A stretch of DNA of 64,000 nt from assembly GCA_016191145.1 (NCBI GenBank), contig JACPPD010000009.1, positions 62,001 to 126,000 of the forward strand, read 5' to 3'. Of the stretch, positions 40,295 to 49,059 are shown in pieces. The translations under genes and the position numbers were made by a program. The stretch is from Ignavibacteria bacterium. GTDB lineage: Bacteria; Bacteroidota; Ignavibacteria; Kapaibacteriales; Kapaibacteriaceae. The stretch's first letter is position 1, and each line of letters starts with the position of its first letter. The notes beneath the pieces were generated by a model that was not told the DNA's origin, did not search any database, and worked only from the letters and a program-made list of their open reading frames with translations.

Positions 40295-41815
40295 GTGCAC
40301 AACATCGTTGTATGCTTTTGGCTACTTGCACTAATGGTGCCGCCAACGTTCTCACTGCTAGCCGACACGACTGCAGTTAAAGCATCTGTCCCAATTTTTC
40401 AGGAACCGGTAACAACAAAACATAGTGTAACCATCGATGGTCAAAAAATTGGCTATGATGCTACGGCTGGTCACCTGACGCTTGTCAGCGAAGATGGAAC
40501 GGTTAAAGCAAAAGTATTTTTCGTTTCGTATGTGCGCACGGGAGACAAGGGCGCTACTGCCGGAGGATCGGCAGCAATGCGGCCAATAACATTCTCCTTC
40601 AATGGAGGGCCAGGATCTTCGAGCGTGTGGCTTCACTTGGGAGTGTTGGGACCGCGCAGAGTACTGATGAACGACGATGGCACTGCAAAGCCCCCTCCCA
40701 ATCAACTTGTTGATAACGAAATGTCGTGGCTTGATCTTACAGACATGGTGTTTATCGACCCCGTCAGCACAGGCTACTCGCGCACTCCGGTTGAAAAGGA
40801 CGCAAAGGAATATCACGGCTACCAGCAGGATATCGAATCCGTTGGAGAATTTATTCGACGCTGGATTACCGACAATAAGCGATGGGCGTCGGCCAAATAT
40901 TTAATAGGCGAATCGTATGGCACAACGCGCGCATCTGGTCTGAGCGAGTATCTTCAGCAGCGTTATGGAATGTATTTGAACGGAGTGATTTTGGTTAGCG
41001 CCGTTTTGAATTTTCAAACAATTGATTTTGCAGAAGGAAATGACCTCCCGTATGTCATGTTTCTTCCAACCTATGCCGCTACTGCATGGTATCACAAAAA
41101 ACTTTCGAAGGAAATGCTGGCAAAACCGGTTGATGACGTGGTACAGGAAGCGCGCCAGTATGCATCTACAGAGTACACGCTGGCACTTATGAAGGGGGCT
41201 TCCCTATCGAAGCAGGAGCGTACCGACGTAGTAAATAAACTTAGGATGTATACCGGACTTTCTGAGGTTTATATTAACAAAGCTGAGCTACGTCCGGTTA
41301 TCTATCGATTTTGTCAGGAGCTCCTGCGCGACAGCGGCGAAGTTGTTGGACGTTTTGACAGCCGGTACAAAGGAGCCGTGGCAGATAAACTCAGTGAATC
41401 CATGGAGCGGGATCCAAGCCATCACCCAACCATTGGGGGATCCTTTGCCACATGCATAAACGATTACCTCACACGCGAATTAAATGTTAGCACTACTCTG
41501 CCCTATGAAGTGCTTACAGGCCGCGTTCATCCGTGGGATTTTTCTGTTGCACAAAACGAGTACCTGAACGTTGCACCTAAGCTTCGCGAAGCAATTCTAA
41601 TGAATCCAAATCTGCGTATATGGGTCGCAAACGGTTATTACGATCTTGCGACTCCTGTCTATGCTACAGAGTACACATTTGACCACATGTTCCTGCCCGA
41701 GCGGCACAGGAAGAACATCAGAATGACGTACTATCATGCCGGTCACATGATGTATCTATTAAACAGCGAGTTAATCAAGATGAAAGGCGATGCTAAAAGT
41801 TTTTACAGCAAATAG
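40295..41815 (+). CDS. Serine carboxypeptidase (peptidase S10 family)
   Basis: This is an exported S10 peptidase, 506 aa, starting with GTG. The signal peptide covers about the first 24 residues. Catalytic motifs: the oxyanion segment SFNGGPGSSSVWLHLG, the nucleophile in IGESYGTTRA, Asp in ANGYYDLATP, and His in YHAGHMMY. These enzymes remove C-terminal residues and act best in acid in eukaryotes; the bacterial role is probably peptide breakdown in the periplasm. Confidence 0.9.
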   Translation: MHNIVVCFWLLALMVPPTFSLLADTTAVKASVPIFQEPVTTKHSVTIDGQKIGYDATAGHLTLVSEDGTVKAKVFFVSYVRTGDKGATAGGSAAMRPITFSFNGGPGSSSVWLHLGVLGPRRVLMNDDGTAKPPPNQLVDNEMSWLDLTDMVFIDPVSTGYSRTPVEKDAKEYHGYQQDIESVGEFIRRWITDNKRWASAKYLIGESYGTTRASGLSEYLQQRYGMYLNGVILVSAVLNFQTIDFAEGNDLPYVMFLPTYAATAWYHKKLSKEMLAKPVDDVVQEARQYASTEYTLALMKGASLSKQERTDVVNKLRMYTGLSEVYINKAELRPVIYRFCQELLRDSGEVVGRFDSRYKGAVADKLSESMERDPSHHPTIGGSFATCINDYLTRELNVSTTLPYEVLTGRVHPWDFSVAQNEYLNVAPKLREAILMNPNLRIWVANGYYDLATPVYATEYTFDHMFLPERHRKNIRMTYYHAGHMMYLLNSELIKMKGDAKSFYSK

Positions 41816-42041
41816 AATGTCTATAGTAAACTAATGATTACTACTGTATCGCATATATCCATCTCTGCTCTGAAAACGTACAATTTGTATCTACCAGGGT
41901 GGATAGTTCACAACTATTTAATAATAAATAACATAATAAAATTTAGCTATTGAACCAGCTTATCATACTCCATTGTACAGATCAGAAAATCCACATAGCC
42001 GGAACAGTGGGACACAACCCTAACCACGTATCCACATCATT

Positions 42042-42360
42042 CTAGAGTATCTCCCAGTTGACGTATATCCCGAATTCCGGAAAATCGGAGCCAGACGGCC
42101 AGTTAGATCCGCCGCCTCCCCCACCCAGATTCTCGCAGTCGGAAATTTCATCGCAAAAATATGTTCCTCGGTGGCTCGCGCACCATCTATATTGTTGTTG
42201 GTCCACCTAACACAAACCAGCAAGAACAATAATATGGGCCAGGACTGGGTCCCGGACATACATCCTTGGGAGTAGGAATGTCACCAAACCATGCGCATTT
42301 CGCCGCAATTGGAAGGGATATCGTTATGATGATGATTATTGTGGCTATTCTCCAAAGTAT
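42042..42360 (-). pseudogene. Frameshifted small secreted Cys-rich protein gene
   Basis: This lies in a 560-nt stretch with no intact gene. On the minus strand one frame (42360 to 42187) reads a hydrophobic leader, WRIATIIIIITISLPIAAKC, then a Cys/Pro-rich part (DVCPGPSPGPYYCSCWFVL), but has no ATG. A second frame, offset by one base (42206 to 42042), continues in the same style with WCASHRGTYFCDEISDCENL, a six-Gly run and an acidic end. A third frame to about 41947 (SHCSGYVDFLICTMEYDKL) may be a further remnant. One gene broken by frameshifts is the simplest reading; sequencing error is possible. The rest of 41816-42041 is AT-rich and shows nothing else. Confidence 0.4.
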
Positions 42361-42373
42361 GAGGTTTAGTCCT

Positions 42374-43417
42374 TTATGGAATTAACAACTTCTTAGTACA
42401 TGATGGTCCTTGAGTGCCTTCCCCTACTATTATGTACAGTCCGGAGTTTAAAGCAATAAATGTTGGAGTTGCCTGCAAAGGCACGGAATGCGACCAGAAA
42501 AGCGTCCCGTAAACATTGAAAATCAGCAATTGAGTTAACTCGCTTGATTGCGGCACTGACACTTCTATGCCCGTTGGAGAATTTTTTACGGCGTACGTGA
42601 CATCGCACGACAGAAAGTCGGTGCATAATATGTTTGTTGATACACTATCGTTATACGCGGTCCAAATGGACGACGAAAGCTGTGTTTGAGACTGCATAAA
42701 ATCAAATCTGTCGATACGCACGAACGGATTTGGTGCTGTCCCCTTATCATAAAAATTAATTCTTATAAATACCCATACTGAGTCGGAAATGATTGATGGG
42801 ATATAGGCATTTACACGACTTAAAGCCGGGTACCAAGATTGAATACACGGAGCGGTTAGGTATTCCGAGGATTTAAACTCAGCAGTATCCAGTAATAGCA
42901 GCCGATTTTGAGTTGAAGATTCCACTAACTCAACAGAGAAGCTTACTGTGGATGGAAGAAATATGCGATTATATGAAACATCATTCAACAGTCTGTCAAT
43001 CCACCAATAGACGCGGTAAAATTGAATTGTATCGCCTGCAATTACTCTAAAGGGTCTGGTTTTAGACCTGTCTCTAAGTTGTTGGGCTGACCATTCTTCA
43101 TACGGCACGTTGAGAGAATCGTCCCAATTAATTACTCTATCCATGCACCAAAAGTCCAAAAACAACTTTCTTCTGTTAACTAGAAATTCAGAGAATTCAA
43201 ATCTAATTTTTGAAGAATCGGATGCATAATAAAAGGCATAGCTCGGCGTTAAAAACGCAACAGAAACTGAATTGGCAGAGTCAATATGTCCTTCGGCGTC
43301 AGCCGGGGCTAGAAATGCATTTGAATCTGTGATTGCTTGTGATAATGAGTCACATTGACATTGCACGCCGACAGAAAACAGAACAAAGCATAAACAACAT
43401 ATTGAGAAAGATTTCAT
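42374..43417 (-). CDS. Secreted protein with T9SS-like C-terminus, function unknown
   Basis: This is a 347-aa protein with a signal peptide ending about SVGVQC-QC (residue 21). The body has no recognised domain; it contains sparse cysteines and aromatic-rich beta-like stretches (RVYWWIDRLLNDVSYNRI; SVWVFIRINFYD). The last about 60 residues (LLIFNVYGTLFWSH ... LNSGLYIIVGEG) look like a sorting domain. ATG at 43417 with GGGAG 7 nt upstream was chosen over an ATG 21 codons earlier. It is followed by the broken Cys-rich gene. Confidence 0.75.
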   Translation of the reverse strand: MKSFSICCLCFVLFSVGVQCQCDSLSQAITDSNAFLAPADAEGHIDSANSVSVAFLTPSYAFYYASDSSKIRFEFSEFLVNRRKLFLDFWCMDRVINWDDSLNVPYEEWSAQQLRDRSKTRPFRVIAGDTIQFYRVYWWIDRLLNDVSYNRIFLPSTVSFSVELVESSTQNRLLLLDTAEFKSSEYLTAPCIQSWYPALSRVNAYIPSIISDSVWVFIRINFYDKGTAPNPFVRIDRFDFMQSQTQLSSSIWTAYNDSVSTNILCTDFLSCDVTYAVKNSPTGIEVSVPQSSELTQLLIFNVYGTLFWSHSVPLQATPTFIALNSGLYIIVGEGTQGPSCTKKLLIP

Positions 43418-43493
43418 TATTGAACTCCCTTCCGCTTGGCGGAACTTGTCTGAAATCGCCTTGCGTAGCGGTATGATCAATCAATTGCAGGCG

Positions 43494-43519
43494 ATCAAAA
43501 CGATCGAACACGTTTTGAT
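43494..43519. promoter_or_regulatory. 9-bp inverted repeat between tag and a secreted-protein gene
   Basis: ATCAAAACG and CGTTTTGAT are perfect inverse copies with an 8-nt loop, in the 187-nt gap between tag and the secreted-protein gene. There is no T run, so an operator or mRNA-end structure is as likely as a terminator. Confidence 0.35.
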
Positions 43520-43604
43520 GCGGCTCACGTCTTAACACCTAACTTGAAGGTAACTTAAAAAAAATGTGTAATCCAAATTATTTTTCAAAAATTTACTGTG
43601 GTGC

Positions 43605-44171
43605 TTATAGCCTGGCACACTCCGTATACCGAAAACACGACATCAAATGGTCGTTCACCATACCAGTTGCCTGCATGTGGGCATAGACGATAGTTGAACC
43701 CACGAACCCAAAGCCTCTTTGTTTGAGGTCCTTGCTAAGTATGTCGGACTGTTTTGATGTTGCTGGTATTTCAGATATCTTCTTCCATTTATTTATTATC
43801 GGCGCCCCGTCCGTAAACCGCCATATATAGGCATCAAAGCTTCCAAATTCTTCTTGTGCCGTAAGGAAGCCTCTAGCATTCCGGATTGATGCCGCGATTT
43901 TTAATCGGTTGCGAATTATACCAGCGTCATTCATCAGGCGCTGCACGTCTCTATCGTTGAAACGAGCAACTTTTTCAGCGTCAAACATTTTGTATGCGGA
44001 ACGAAATGAATCACGTCTTTTCAGAATCGTGTGCCAACTCAATCCTGCCTGCATAGTTTCCAGAATCAGGAACTCGAACAACAACCTGTCGTCATGCTGC
44101 GGCACACCCCATTCCTCATCGTGATATTTAGTGTAAATATCATCCTTCAGACACCATTCGCATCTAGTCAT
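43605..44171 (-). CDS. tag: DNA-3-methyladenine glycosylase I
   Basis: Tag removes 3-methyladenine from alkylated DNA. It is 188 aa. Motifs: TRCEWCLKDDIYTKYHDEEWG at the N-terminus (first half of the zinc site), LILETMQAGLSWHTILKRRD (helix-hairpin-helix region), GFGFVGSTIVYAHMQATGMV and NDHLMSCFRY. The ATG at 44171 matches the family start; longer readings run into a 29-bp repeat array and are not credible. The array is about 40 bp upstream and may lie in its leader. Confidence 0.95.
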   Translation of the reverse strand: MTRCEWCLKDDIYTKYHDEEWGVPQHDDRLLFEFLILETMQAGLSWHTILKRRDSFRSAYKMFDAEKVARFNDRDVQRLMNDAGIIRNRLKIAASIRNARGFLTAQEEFGSFDAYIWRFTDGAPIINKWKKISEIPATSKQSDILSKDLKQRGFGFVGSTIVYAHMQATGMVNDHLMSCFRYTECARL

Positions 44172-44211
44172 GAGTATCATCTCACAAAATGAAATCAAAA
44201 TATCGCAAATC

Positions 44212-44310
44212 TTCCCCGGCAGCATATGCCTCCCGGCATGTTCCCCGGCAGCATATCTCTCCCGGCATGTTCCCCGGCAGCATACCGCTCCCGGCATGTT
44301 CCCCGGCATC
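44212..44310. repeat. 29-bp tandem repeat array (about 3.4 units)
   Basis: Units start at 44212, 44241 and 44270, with a partial fourth at 44299. The unit reads TTCCCCGGCAGCATATGCC then TCCCGGCATG; copies differ mainly in the four bases around the central CATATG. Each unit contains an imperfect palindrome (CCCGGCAGCAT/ATGCCTCCCGG). A second array of the same family lies at 57456. No cas genes or unique spacers are present, so it is not CRISPR. Confidence 0.9.
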
Positions 44311-44394
44311 GTTTAGGTGTACGATTTAAGTGATTGCCATTACATCGAACTATAAAAACTGCCCAGGATCACTGGTTCAATCTGAAACCACCGG

Positions 44395-44793
44395 TTATAG
44401 AAATATCGAGAGAAGAAATGGCAGCAGTCCGAGTACTACCGAGAGTGTTGCTAGCCCGATGAGCTTGAGCGCCTTGTCTCTTCCTGACGGAACCTTTGAG
44501 TAATTGATGGCCATCGCGCTCAAGAAACCACCTCCCGCAACACCATACATTGCAGCAAGGATGATGAGTGACGTTAGGGTCATTACGGCACCGCCGAATT
44601 CGCTAACTGTTGACTTGAATGTTAAAACAAACACCAAGCCCCACGCACTGAGAATCCACGCCGGTACCTGAAGGAATAATGCAGCGAGATGCCCGCGTCG
44701 CTCTGGAAAATACTTTCTGATAACAGCAGATACTACTTCTGTTACAACCATAAGACTGATTGCAGATAAAACTATCGTTGTCTTGTCGATCAT
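44395..44793 (-). CDS. Small integral membrane protein, unknown function
   Basis: This 132-aa protein has four hydrophobic segments (about residues 5-24, 37-60, 66-90 and 108-131) joined by short charged loops. I do not recognise a family. There is no conserved motif apart from a Gly-rich GVAGGGFLS turn. It stands alone behind a candidate TATAAT promoter element. Confidence 0.7.
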   Translation of the reverse strand: MIDKTTIVLSAISLMVVTEVVSAVIRKYFPERRGHLAALFLQVPAWILSAWGLVFVLTFKSTVSEFGGAVMTLTSLIILAAMYGVAGGGFLSAMAINYSKVPSGRDKALKLIGLATLSVVLGLLPFLLSIFL

Positions 44794-44844
44794 ACCCCTA
44801 AGTCCTCTCCGGAATGTAAAGTCTCAACCTTAATAGAAGCGTGA

Positions 44845-44850
44845 ATTATA
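44845..44850 (-). promoter_or_regulatory. Candidate -10 element upstream of the small membrane protein
   Basis: A perfect TATAAT lies on the minus strand about 50 nt before the ATG. I see no convincing -35 hexamer 16-18 bp upstream. The rest of the 219-nt gap (44794-45012) shows no gene that I accept. Confidence 0.35.
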
Positions 44851-45012
44851 CGGAACCGGTCCTTGAGGTGTTCCTGTTCATCATTCGTCACCTTGCAGTT
44901 CAGTCTGTCTCAGAAAACATGCAGGGAGGCATTCTTGCTGTTCTGCCCAAGCTGCCAACATGCACGGTGCTACCATCACTAATCCTCGGAAGCAAAAGAG
45001 CCACCGACGCGT

Positions 45013-45876
45013 TCAGGTAAGCATGCGAACAACTGAGAGATAGATAAACAGTAGGGGGCTAGCGAATAGCATGCTGTCGAATCGGTCGAGAACTCCACCA
45101 TGACCCGGAAGAATGCGCGAGCTGTCCTTAATCGTTGCATCTCTCTTCAGCAGTGATTCGGCAAGATCTCCAATCTGACCAAGTGAACCGATTATTGCGC
45201 CACCGGCAATTGCATGTTCAATTGGGAACGATTTCATGAGCCATGCCGACATCGCAATAAATGCTATGACGGATGCGATGCCTCCGGCGATGGCACCTTC
45301 CCATGATTTCTTCGGACTCACACGCGGAAACAGCTTGTGCTTACCAAATCGAACGCCAATGAAGTACGCCGCGATATCGCACATCCACACGCTCACAAAC
45401 AGTGTAAGCACGAGTGCTCCGCCCCCTTCCGCGAAAGAACTCGATACTATAGGGCTGTCGATTTCGCGAAGAAAAATTAACGTAGTCATACAAACGGTAA
45501 CGTACGATACTCCGGCAATGGTGAGTCCAGTATTCACCAATGCATTTCTTCGTCCACGCCAAAGCTCTGCCATGAGTGTTAGAACGACTCCCGAAACAAA
45601 GATTAAAATCGCAACACCGAACCACACCAATCCATCGAAAAATTTAGAAATGGTTGCCATCACAACGGAGCCCTGAAAGATCACACTCCAAATAATTCCA
45701 ACCGTTTGATTTGCGCTGGCATCCTTGCTCTCAGCCAACCTGTAAAATTCCCACAGGGCGACTGATGTAACAACGATCACGGCAAGGCCAAATACCACAC
45801 CGCCATACCACAGAACTACGATTGTTATCGGAATCCCGATGATTGCAACAAGAAATCTCTTAAAAAGGTTATTCAT
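45013..45876 (-). CDS. cdsA: Phosphatidate cytidylyltransferase (CDP-diglyceride synthase)
   Basis: CdsA makes CDP-diacylglycerol from phosphatidic acid and CTP in the inner membrane, the branch point for phospholipid head groups. It is 287 aa with about eight hydrophobic segments. The family signature is near the C-terminus: RVSPKKSWEGAIAGG, then IGDLAESLLKRDATIKDSSR and ILPGHGGVLDRFDSMLF. It diverges from the dehydrogenase-like gene. Confidence 0.96.
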   Translation of the reverse strand: MNNLFKRFLVAIIGIPITIVVLWYGGVVFGLAVIVVTSVALWEFYRLAESKDASANQTVGIIWSVIFQGSVVMATISKFFDGLVWFGVAILIFVSGVVLTLMAELWRGRRNALVNTGLTIAGVSYVTVCMTTLIFLREIDSPIVSSSFAEGGGALVLTLFVSVWMCDIAAYFIGVRFGKHKLFPRVSPKKSWEGAIAGGIASVIAFIAMSAWLMKSFPIEHAIAGGAIIGSLGQIGDLAESLLKRDATIKDSSRILPGHGGVLDRFDSMLFASPLLFIYLSVVRMLT

Positions 45877-45938
45877 AGCAGTACAACAAATCTACTCCCG
45901 TACATTCGCATTCCACGATTTCAATCTCATTTGCTGCC

Positions 45939-46814
45939 ATGCACGTTTACACTCTTCCCGGCTCATCAAAGTATAACGTCCTCTTAACCGGTGAAAGCGA
46001 TTTCGTGATGGAGTTCGCCTCTATCCTGGAATCAAAGGGCATCACGTTTTCTATTCTGCCTCCCATGGATGAGCTCGATGAACTCGATATGGAGCTCGAT
46101 ATCGTTGAACAGGCAATGGGCGAAGCGTCGTTCGATGCCGATGAGTATGGCAAGTTTGCCGACAAAGTTATCGGCGACATAAGAGATAATGCCGGAACGT
46201 TTACGCATTTAATCGACCTTTCGATTGAGATGCTGATGGATAGAAAGACAACGCTGGAAGTCGCAGGCGTTGTTAACCCACTGGCAACGGTTATCGTAAC
46301 AAGTCTTGCAAATACTGCCACAGAAATTGGCGTAATGACTGGGACGGCATCGCGCATCGTCGGGATAGGTCTTGCACCATCGGTGATGTCTTCCTCGACA
46401 CGAATTGATCTTGCTGGAGGTTTGAATACGAGACCTGAACACGTTGAAATGGCGCGCGCGTTTTTTGAATCACTCGGTTACGGCGTCGACGTTGTGGAAG
46501 ACCGCGTGGGCCTGGTGCAAATGCGTATCCTGGCAACACTCGTGAACGAAGCTGCATTTGCCGTGATGGAAGGAGTGGCTTCGCCTGCAGACATCGACAA
46601 TGCGATGAAGCTCGGTGTGAATTATCCAAAGGGGCTTCTCGAATGGACAGATGAAATCGGCATTTCAGTCATCACCGTTATTCTCGATGGATTGTACCGC
46701 GAATATGGACAGGAACGCTACCGTCCGTGCGTTTTGCTCAAGCAGTATGTTCGGGCAGGATGGGAAGGCAGGGCAAGCGGCAAAGGGTTTTATACATACG
46801 AGAAGCGTAAGTGA
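45939..46814 (+). CDS. 3-hydroxyacyl-CoA dehydrogenase-like protein lacking usual active-site motifs
   Basis: This is a 291-aa protein. The C-terminal half matches the 3HCDH dimerisation domain (LVNEAAFAVMEGVASPADID, then NAMKLGVNYPKGLLEW, and SGKGFYTYE). The N-terminal Rossmann part lacks the GxGxxG loop (VLLTGESDFVMEF in its place). The catalytic HFFNP segment is replaced by GIGLAPSVMSS, so the catalytic histidine is missing. It is probably not a normal NAD-dependent dehydrogenase. The stop overlaps the start of the phosphatase gene (GTGA), which suggests coupled expression. Confidence 0.75.
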   Translation: MHVYTLPGSSKYNVLLTGESDFVMEFASILESKGITFSILPPMDELDELDMELDIVEQAMGEASFDADEYGKFADKVIGDIRDNAGTFTHLIDLSIEMLMDRKTTLEVAGVVNPLATVIVTSLANTATEIGVMTGTASRIVGIGLAPSVMSSSTRIDLAGGLNTRPEHVEMARAFFESLGYGVDVVEDRVGLVQMRILATLVNEAAFAVMEGVASPADIDNAMKLGVNYPKGLLEWTDEIGISVITVILDGLYREYGQERYRPCVLLKQYVRAGWEGRASGKGFYTYEKRK

Positions 46815-47536
46815 TCAGGTTGTATCTGGATTTCGACGGAACAATAACGCTCAGAGATGTCGGCGATGAATTGTTTATGGAGTTTGGCGATTTCCATGTG
46901 CACTCTGCCGCATTGATGTCGGGGGAGACCGATGTACGGTCGTATTACAAGGGTGTGGTGCAGTCACTTCGTAAGGAGTGTACACCAGAAGCGTTAAAAT
47001 CATTTGTCGAACATCAAGAGGTTGACTCTGGTCTACTCGACCTACTTGAATTTTGTAAAAAACGAGATATTGAGGTTTTGATAGTTAGCGACGGTTTCGA
47101 TAGTTATATCAATCCGATACTGAGCAAGCATGTACTCAGCAATTCAGAGATTGGAATCGGCGATCTGAAAGTAATGAGCAATACGCTCGAATACCGAGGA
47201 TTGCATTGGGTGCCAGCGTTCCCCGGCGCTACTGAGTCGTGCTCATGCTTCTGCGCTTCGTGCAAGCGAAATGCTGTTATCGGAACCAGCACTGAGTCCG
47301 ACGTAACAATTTACGTGGGAGACGGAATGTCGGACGAGTGTGCTATTCAATACTGCGACGTTGTGTTCGCAAAACACTCTCTCGCTGCATATTGCAACTC
47401 GCATCGAATTCCTCATCATCCATTTAAAAATCTCAGCGATGTTCAGCGAATCCTTGCATCCAAATTGGCCACTGGAGAACTGCGGCACCGACGGCAGGCT
47501 GCCGTTGCCAGAGCAATTGCACTGAGAAGCGAATAG
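46811..47536 (+). CDS. HAD-family phosphatase (MtnX/PSP-like)
   Basis: This is a 241-aa HAD hydrolase, starting with GTG. Motif I is LYLDFDGTITLRD, motif II is in VLIVSDGFDSYINP, and motif III/IV in YVGDGMSDECAIQYCDVVFA. A Cys cluster, SCSCFCASCKRN, is in the position of the CxxC found in MtnX-like proteins and may bind zinc. Relatives act on phosphoserine or on the methionine-salvage intermediate HK-MTPenyl-1-P. No other salvage gene is nearby, so the substrate is open. It ends 4 nt from convergent hutH. Confidence 0.82.
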   Translation: MIRLYLDFDGTITLRDVGDELFMEFGDFHVHSAALMSGETDVRSYYKGVVQSLRKECTPEALKSFVEHQEVDSGLLDLLEFCKKRDIEVLIVSDGFDSYINPILSKHVLSNSEIGIGDLKVMSNTLEYRGLHWVPAFPGATESCSCFCASCKRNAVIGTSTESDVTIYVGDGMSDECAIQYCDVVFAKHSLAAYCNSHRIPHHPFKNLSDVQRILASKLATGELRHRRQAAVARAIALRSE

Positions 47537-47540
47537 CCAA

Positions 47541-49052
47541 TTACAAATCAAAACCAATCGCTTTCCGTATTTCTCCGCCGACAACAAGCTTGCGTACATC
47601 TTCCATGTCTTTGTAGAGAATGCGATCCGATTCGGCAAAGGGCACATGCTTTCTTATCGAAGCAATCACCTTTTCCAGAGCGATGCTCGATGTGAGCGGA
47701 CGCAATAAGTCAATACCCTGAGCAGCACAAAGCAGCTCAATTGCAAGCACCGATTCAGCATTACCGACAATCTCCCACAACTTTCTTGCAGCAATGCTTC
47801 CCATAGAATTGTGGTCTTCCTGATTTGCACTGGTTGGTATGCTATCAACGCTTGCCGGGTGTGCGAGCACTTTGTTTTCGCTTACCATGGATGCAGCAGT
47901 GTATTGCGCAATCATCATTCCCGAGTTTAAGCCACCCCCTACCGCTAAAAATCTCGGTAGTCCTCCAAGAGCAGAATTGACGAGACGTTCCGTGCGGCGC
48001 TCGGAAATACTTGCAATTTCAGATACAGCAATGGCAAGAAAATCGAGTGTGATGGCAAGGGGCTGACCATGAAAGTTCCCGCCCTCGAGAGCAGTGTCGG
48101 CATCAGCAAAAACCAGCGGATTATCTGTAACGCTGTTTGCTTCAAGCTGAAATACCTGCACAGCATATTCAAAAGCGTCGCGGCTGGCCCCGTGCACCTG
48201 TGGCATGCATCGCAACGAATATGCATCCTGCACCTTAAAATCGCCCACACGATGCGATTCGCGAATTTCACTTCCTTTAATAAGTGCTCTGAGGTTCCGG
48301 GCACAGTGCAACTGACCAGGGTGAGGGCGTGCAAGATGTAAACGTTCGTCGAATGCATTGTCGGTACCGCGCAGAGCATCTGTCGACAATGCTCCTGCAA
48401 TATCAGCTACATCAAGCAGGTTGCCTATACGGCGAAGAGCCAAAGCCCCGTATGCACACATCATTTGCGTGCCGTTAATAAGCGCAAGTCCCTCCTTTGA
48501 ATCCAGCACAACAGGCTCGATGCCATGAGCAAGCAAAACGTCTGCCGCAGGCTTACCGCCTATTTCGCCTTTGCCTATTAGCGCCAACGCCAGATGAGCT
48601 AACGGCGCAAGGTCGCCACTGGACCCAACAGAACCCTTGCCCGGGATATCAGGCACAAGGTTGTTATTAAACATTGTTATCAACGTTTGGAGTGTCTGCA
48701 CACGAATGCCCGACAGCCCCTTTGCAAGCGCGTTGATACGCAAAATCATCATTGCACGAACGATTTCCGGAGCAAGGAGTGGACCCATCGCAGCGCTGTG
48801 CGACATGATTAGATTCTCCTGCAGCTTTCTCGTGTTTTCGGGTGAAATAACTACGTTGGAGAACTCTCCAAATCCAGTTGTTAGCCCGTATACAACGCGA
48901 CCTTCCAACGTCCAGCGTTCAACAGCATCTCTGGATGCCTGCATTCGCCGGATTGCAGAATCGGTAAGTTCAATTTGAGTTTGAGCGTCATAGGCTGCTT
49001 GTGCTACGTCGGAAATCGTTAGCGACTCACCATCAATGTGCAGCGTATGCAT
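47541..49052 (-). CDS. hutH: Histidine ammonia-lyase
   Basis: HutH deaminates L-histidine to urocanate. It is 503 aa. The MIO cofactor site is GSVGSSGDLAPLAHLALALI; the tripeptide is Ser-Ser-Gly where most enzymes have Ala-Ser-Gly. The substrate-selectivity pair in LQENLIMSHSAAMG is Ser-His, as in histidine-specific members. Other motifs include YGLTTGFGEFSN and DNPLVF. The ATG at 49052 was chosen because the family N-terminus starts there. No hutU, hutI or hutG is present. It lies 7 nt after an ATP-grasp gene. Confidence 0.93.
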   Translation of the reverse strand: MHTLHIDGESLTISDVAQAAYDAQTQIELTDSAIRRMQASRDAVERWTLEGRVVYGLTTGFGEFSNVVISPENTRKLQENLIMSHSAAMGPLLAPEIVRAMMILRINALAKGLSGIRVQTLQTLITMFNNNLVPDIPGKGSVGSSGDLAPLAHLALALIGKGEIGGKPAADVLLAHGIEPVVLDSKEGLALINGTQMMCAYGALALRRIGNLLDVADIAGALSTDALRGTDNAFDERLHLARPHPGQLHCARNLRALIKGSEIRESHRVGDFKVQDAYSLRCMPQVHGASRDAFEYAVQVFQLEANSVTDNPLVFADADTALEGGNFHGQPLAITLDFLAIAVSEIASISERRTERLVNSALGGLPRFLAVGGGLNSGMMIAQYTAASMVSENKVLAHPASVDSIPTSANQEDHNSMGSIAARKLWEIVGNAESVLAIELLCAAQGIDLLRPLTSSIALEKVIASIRKHVPFAESDRILYKDMEDVRKLVVGGEIRKAIGFDL

Positions 49053-49059
49053 AAGCCCC

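Noticed and set aside
42020-42259. Minus-strand 79-codon ATG frame in the gene-poor stretch
   Set aside because: The other two frames here give a better Cys-rich, leader-bearing product; this frame has no binding site.
44172-44309. N-terminal extension of tag through the repeat array
   Set aside because: The added residues translate the 29-bp repeat; the family N-terminus begins at 44171.
44841-45020. Plus-strand 59-codon frame starting GTG in the gap before cdsA
   Set aside because: No ribosome binding site, overlaps cdsA antisense, and the same stretch carries the likely promoter of the minus-strand gene.
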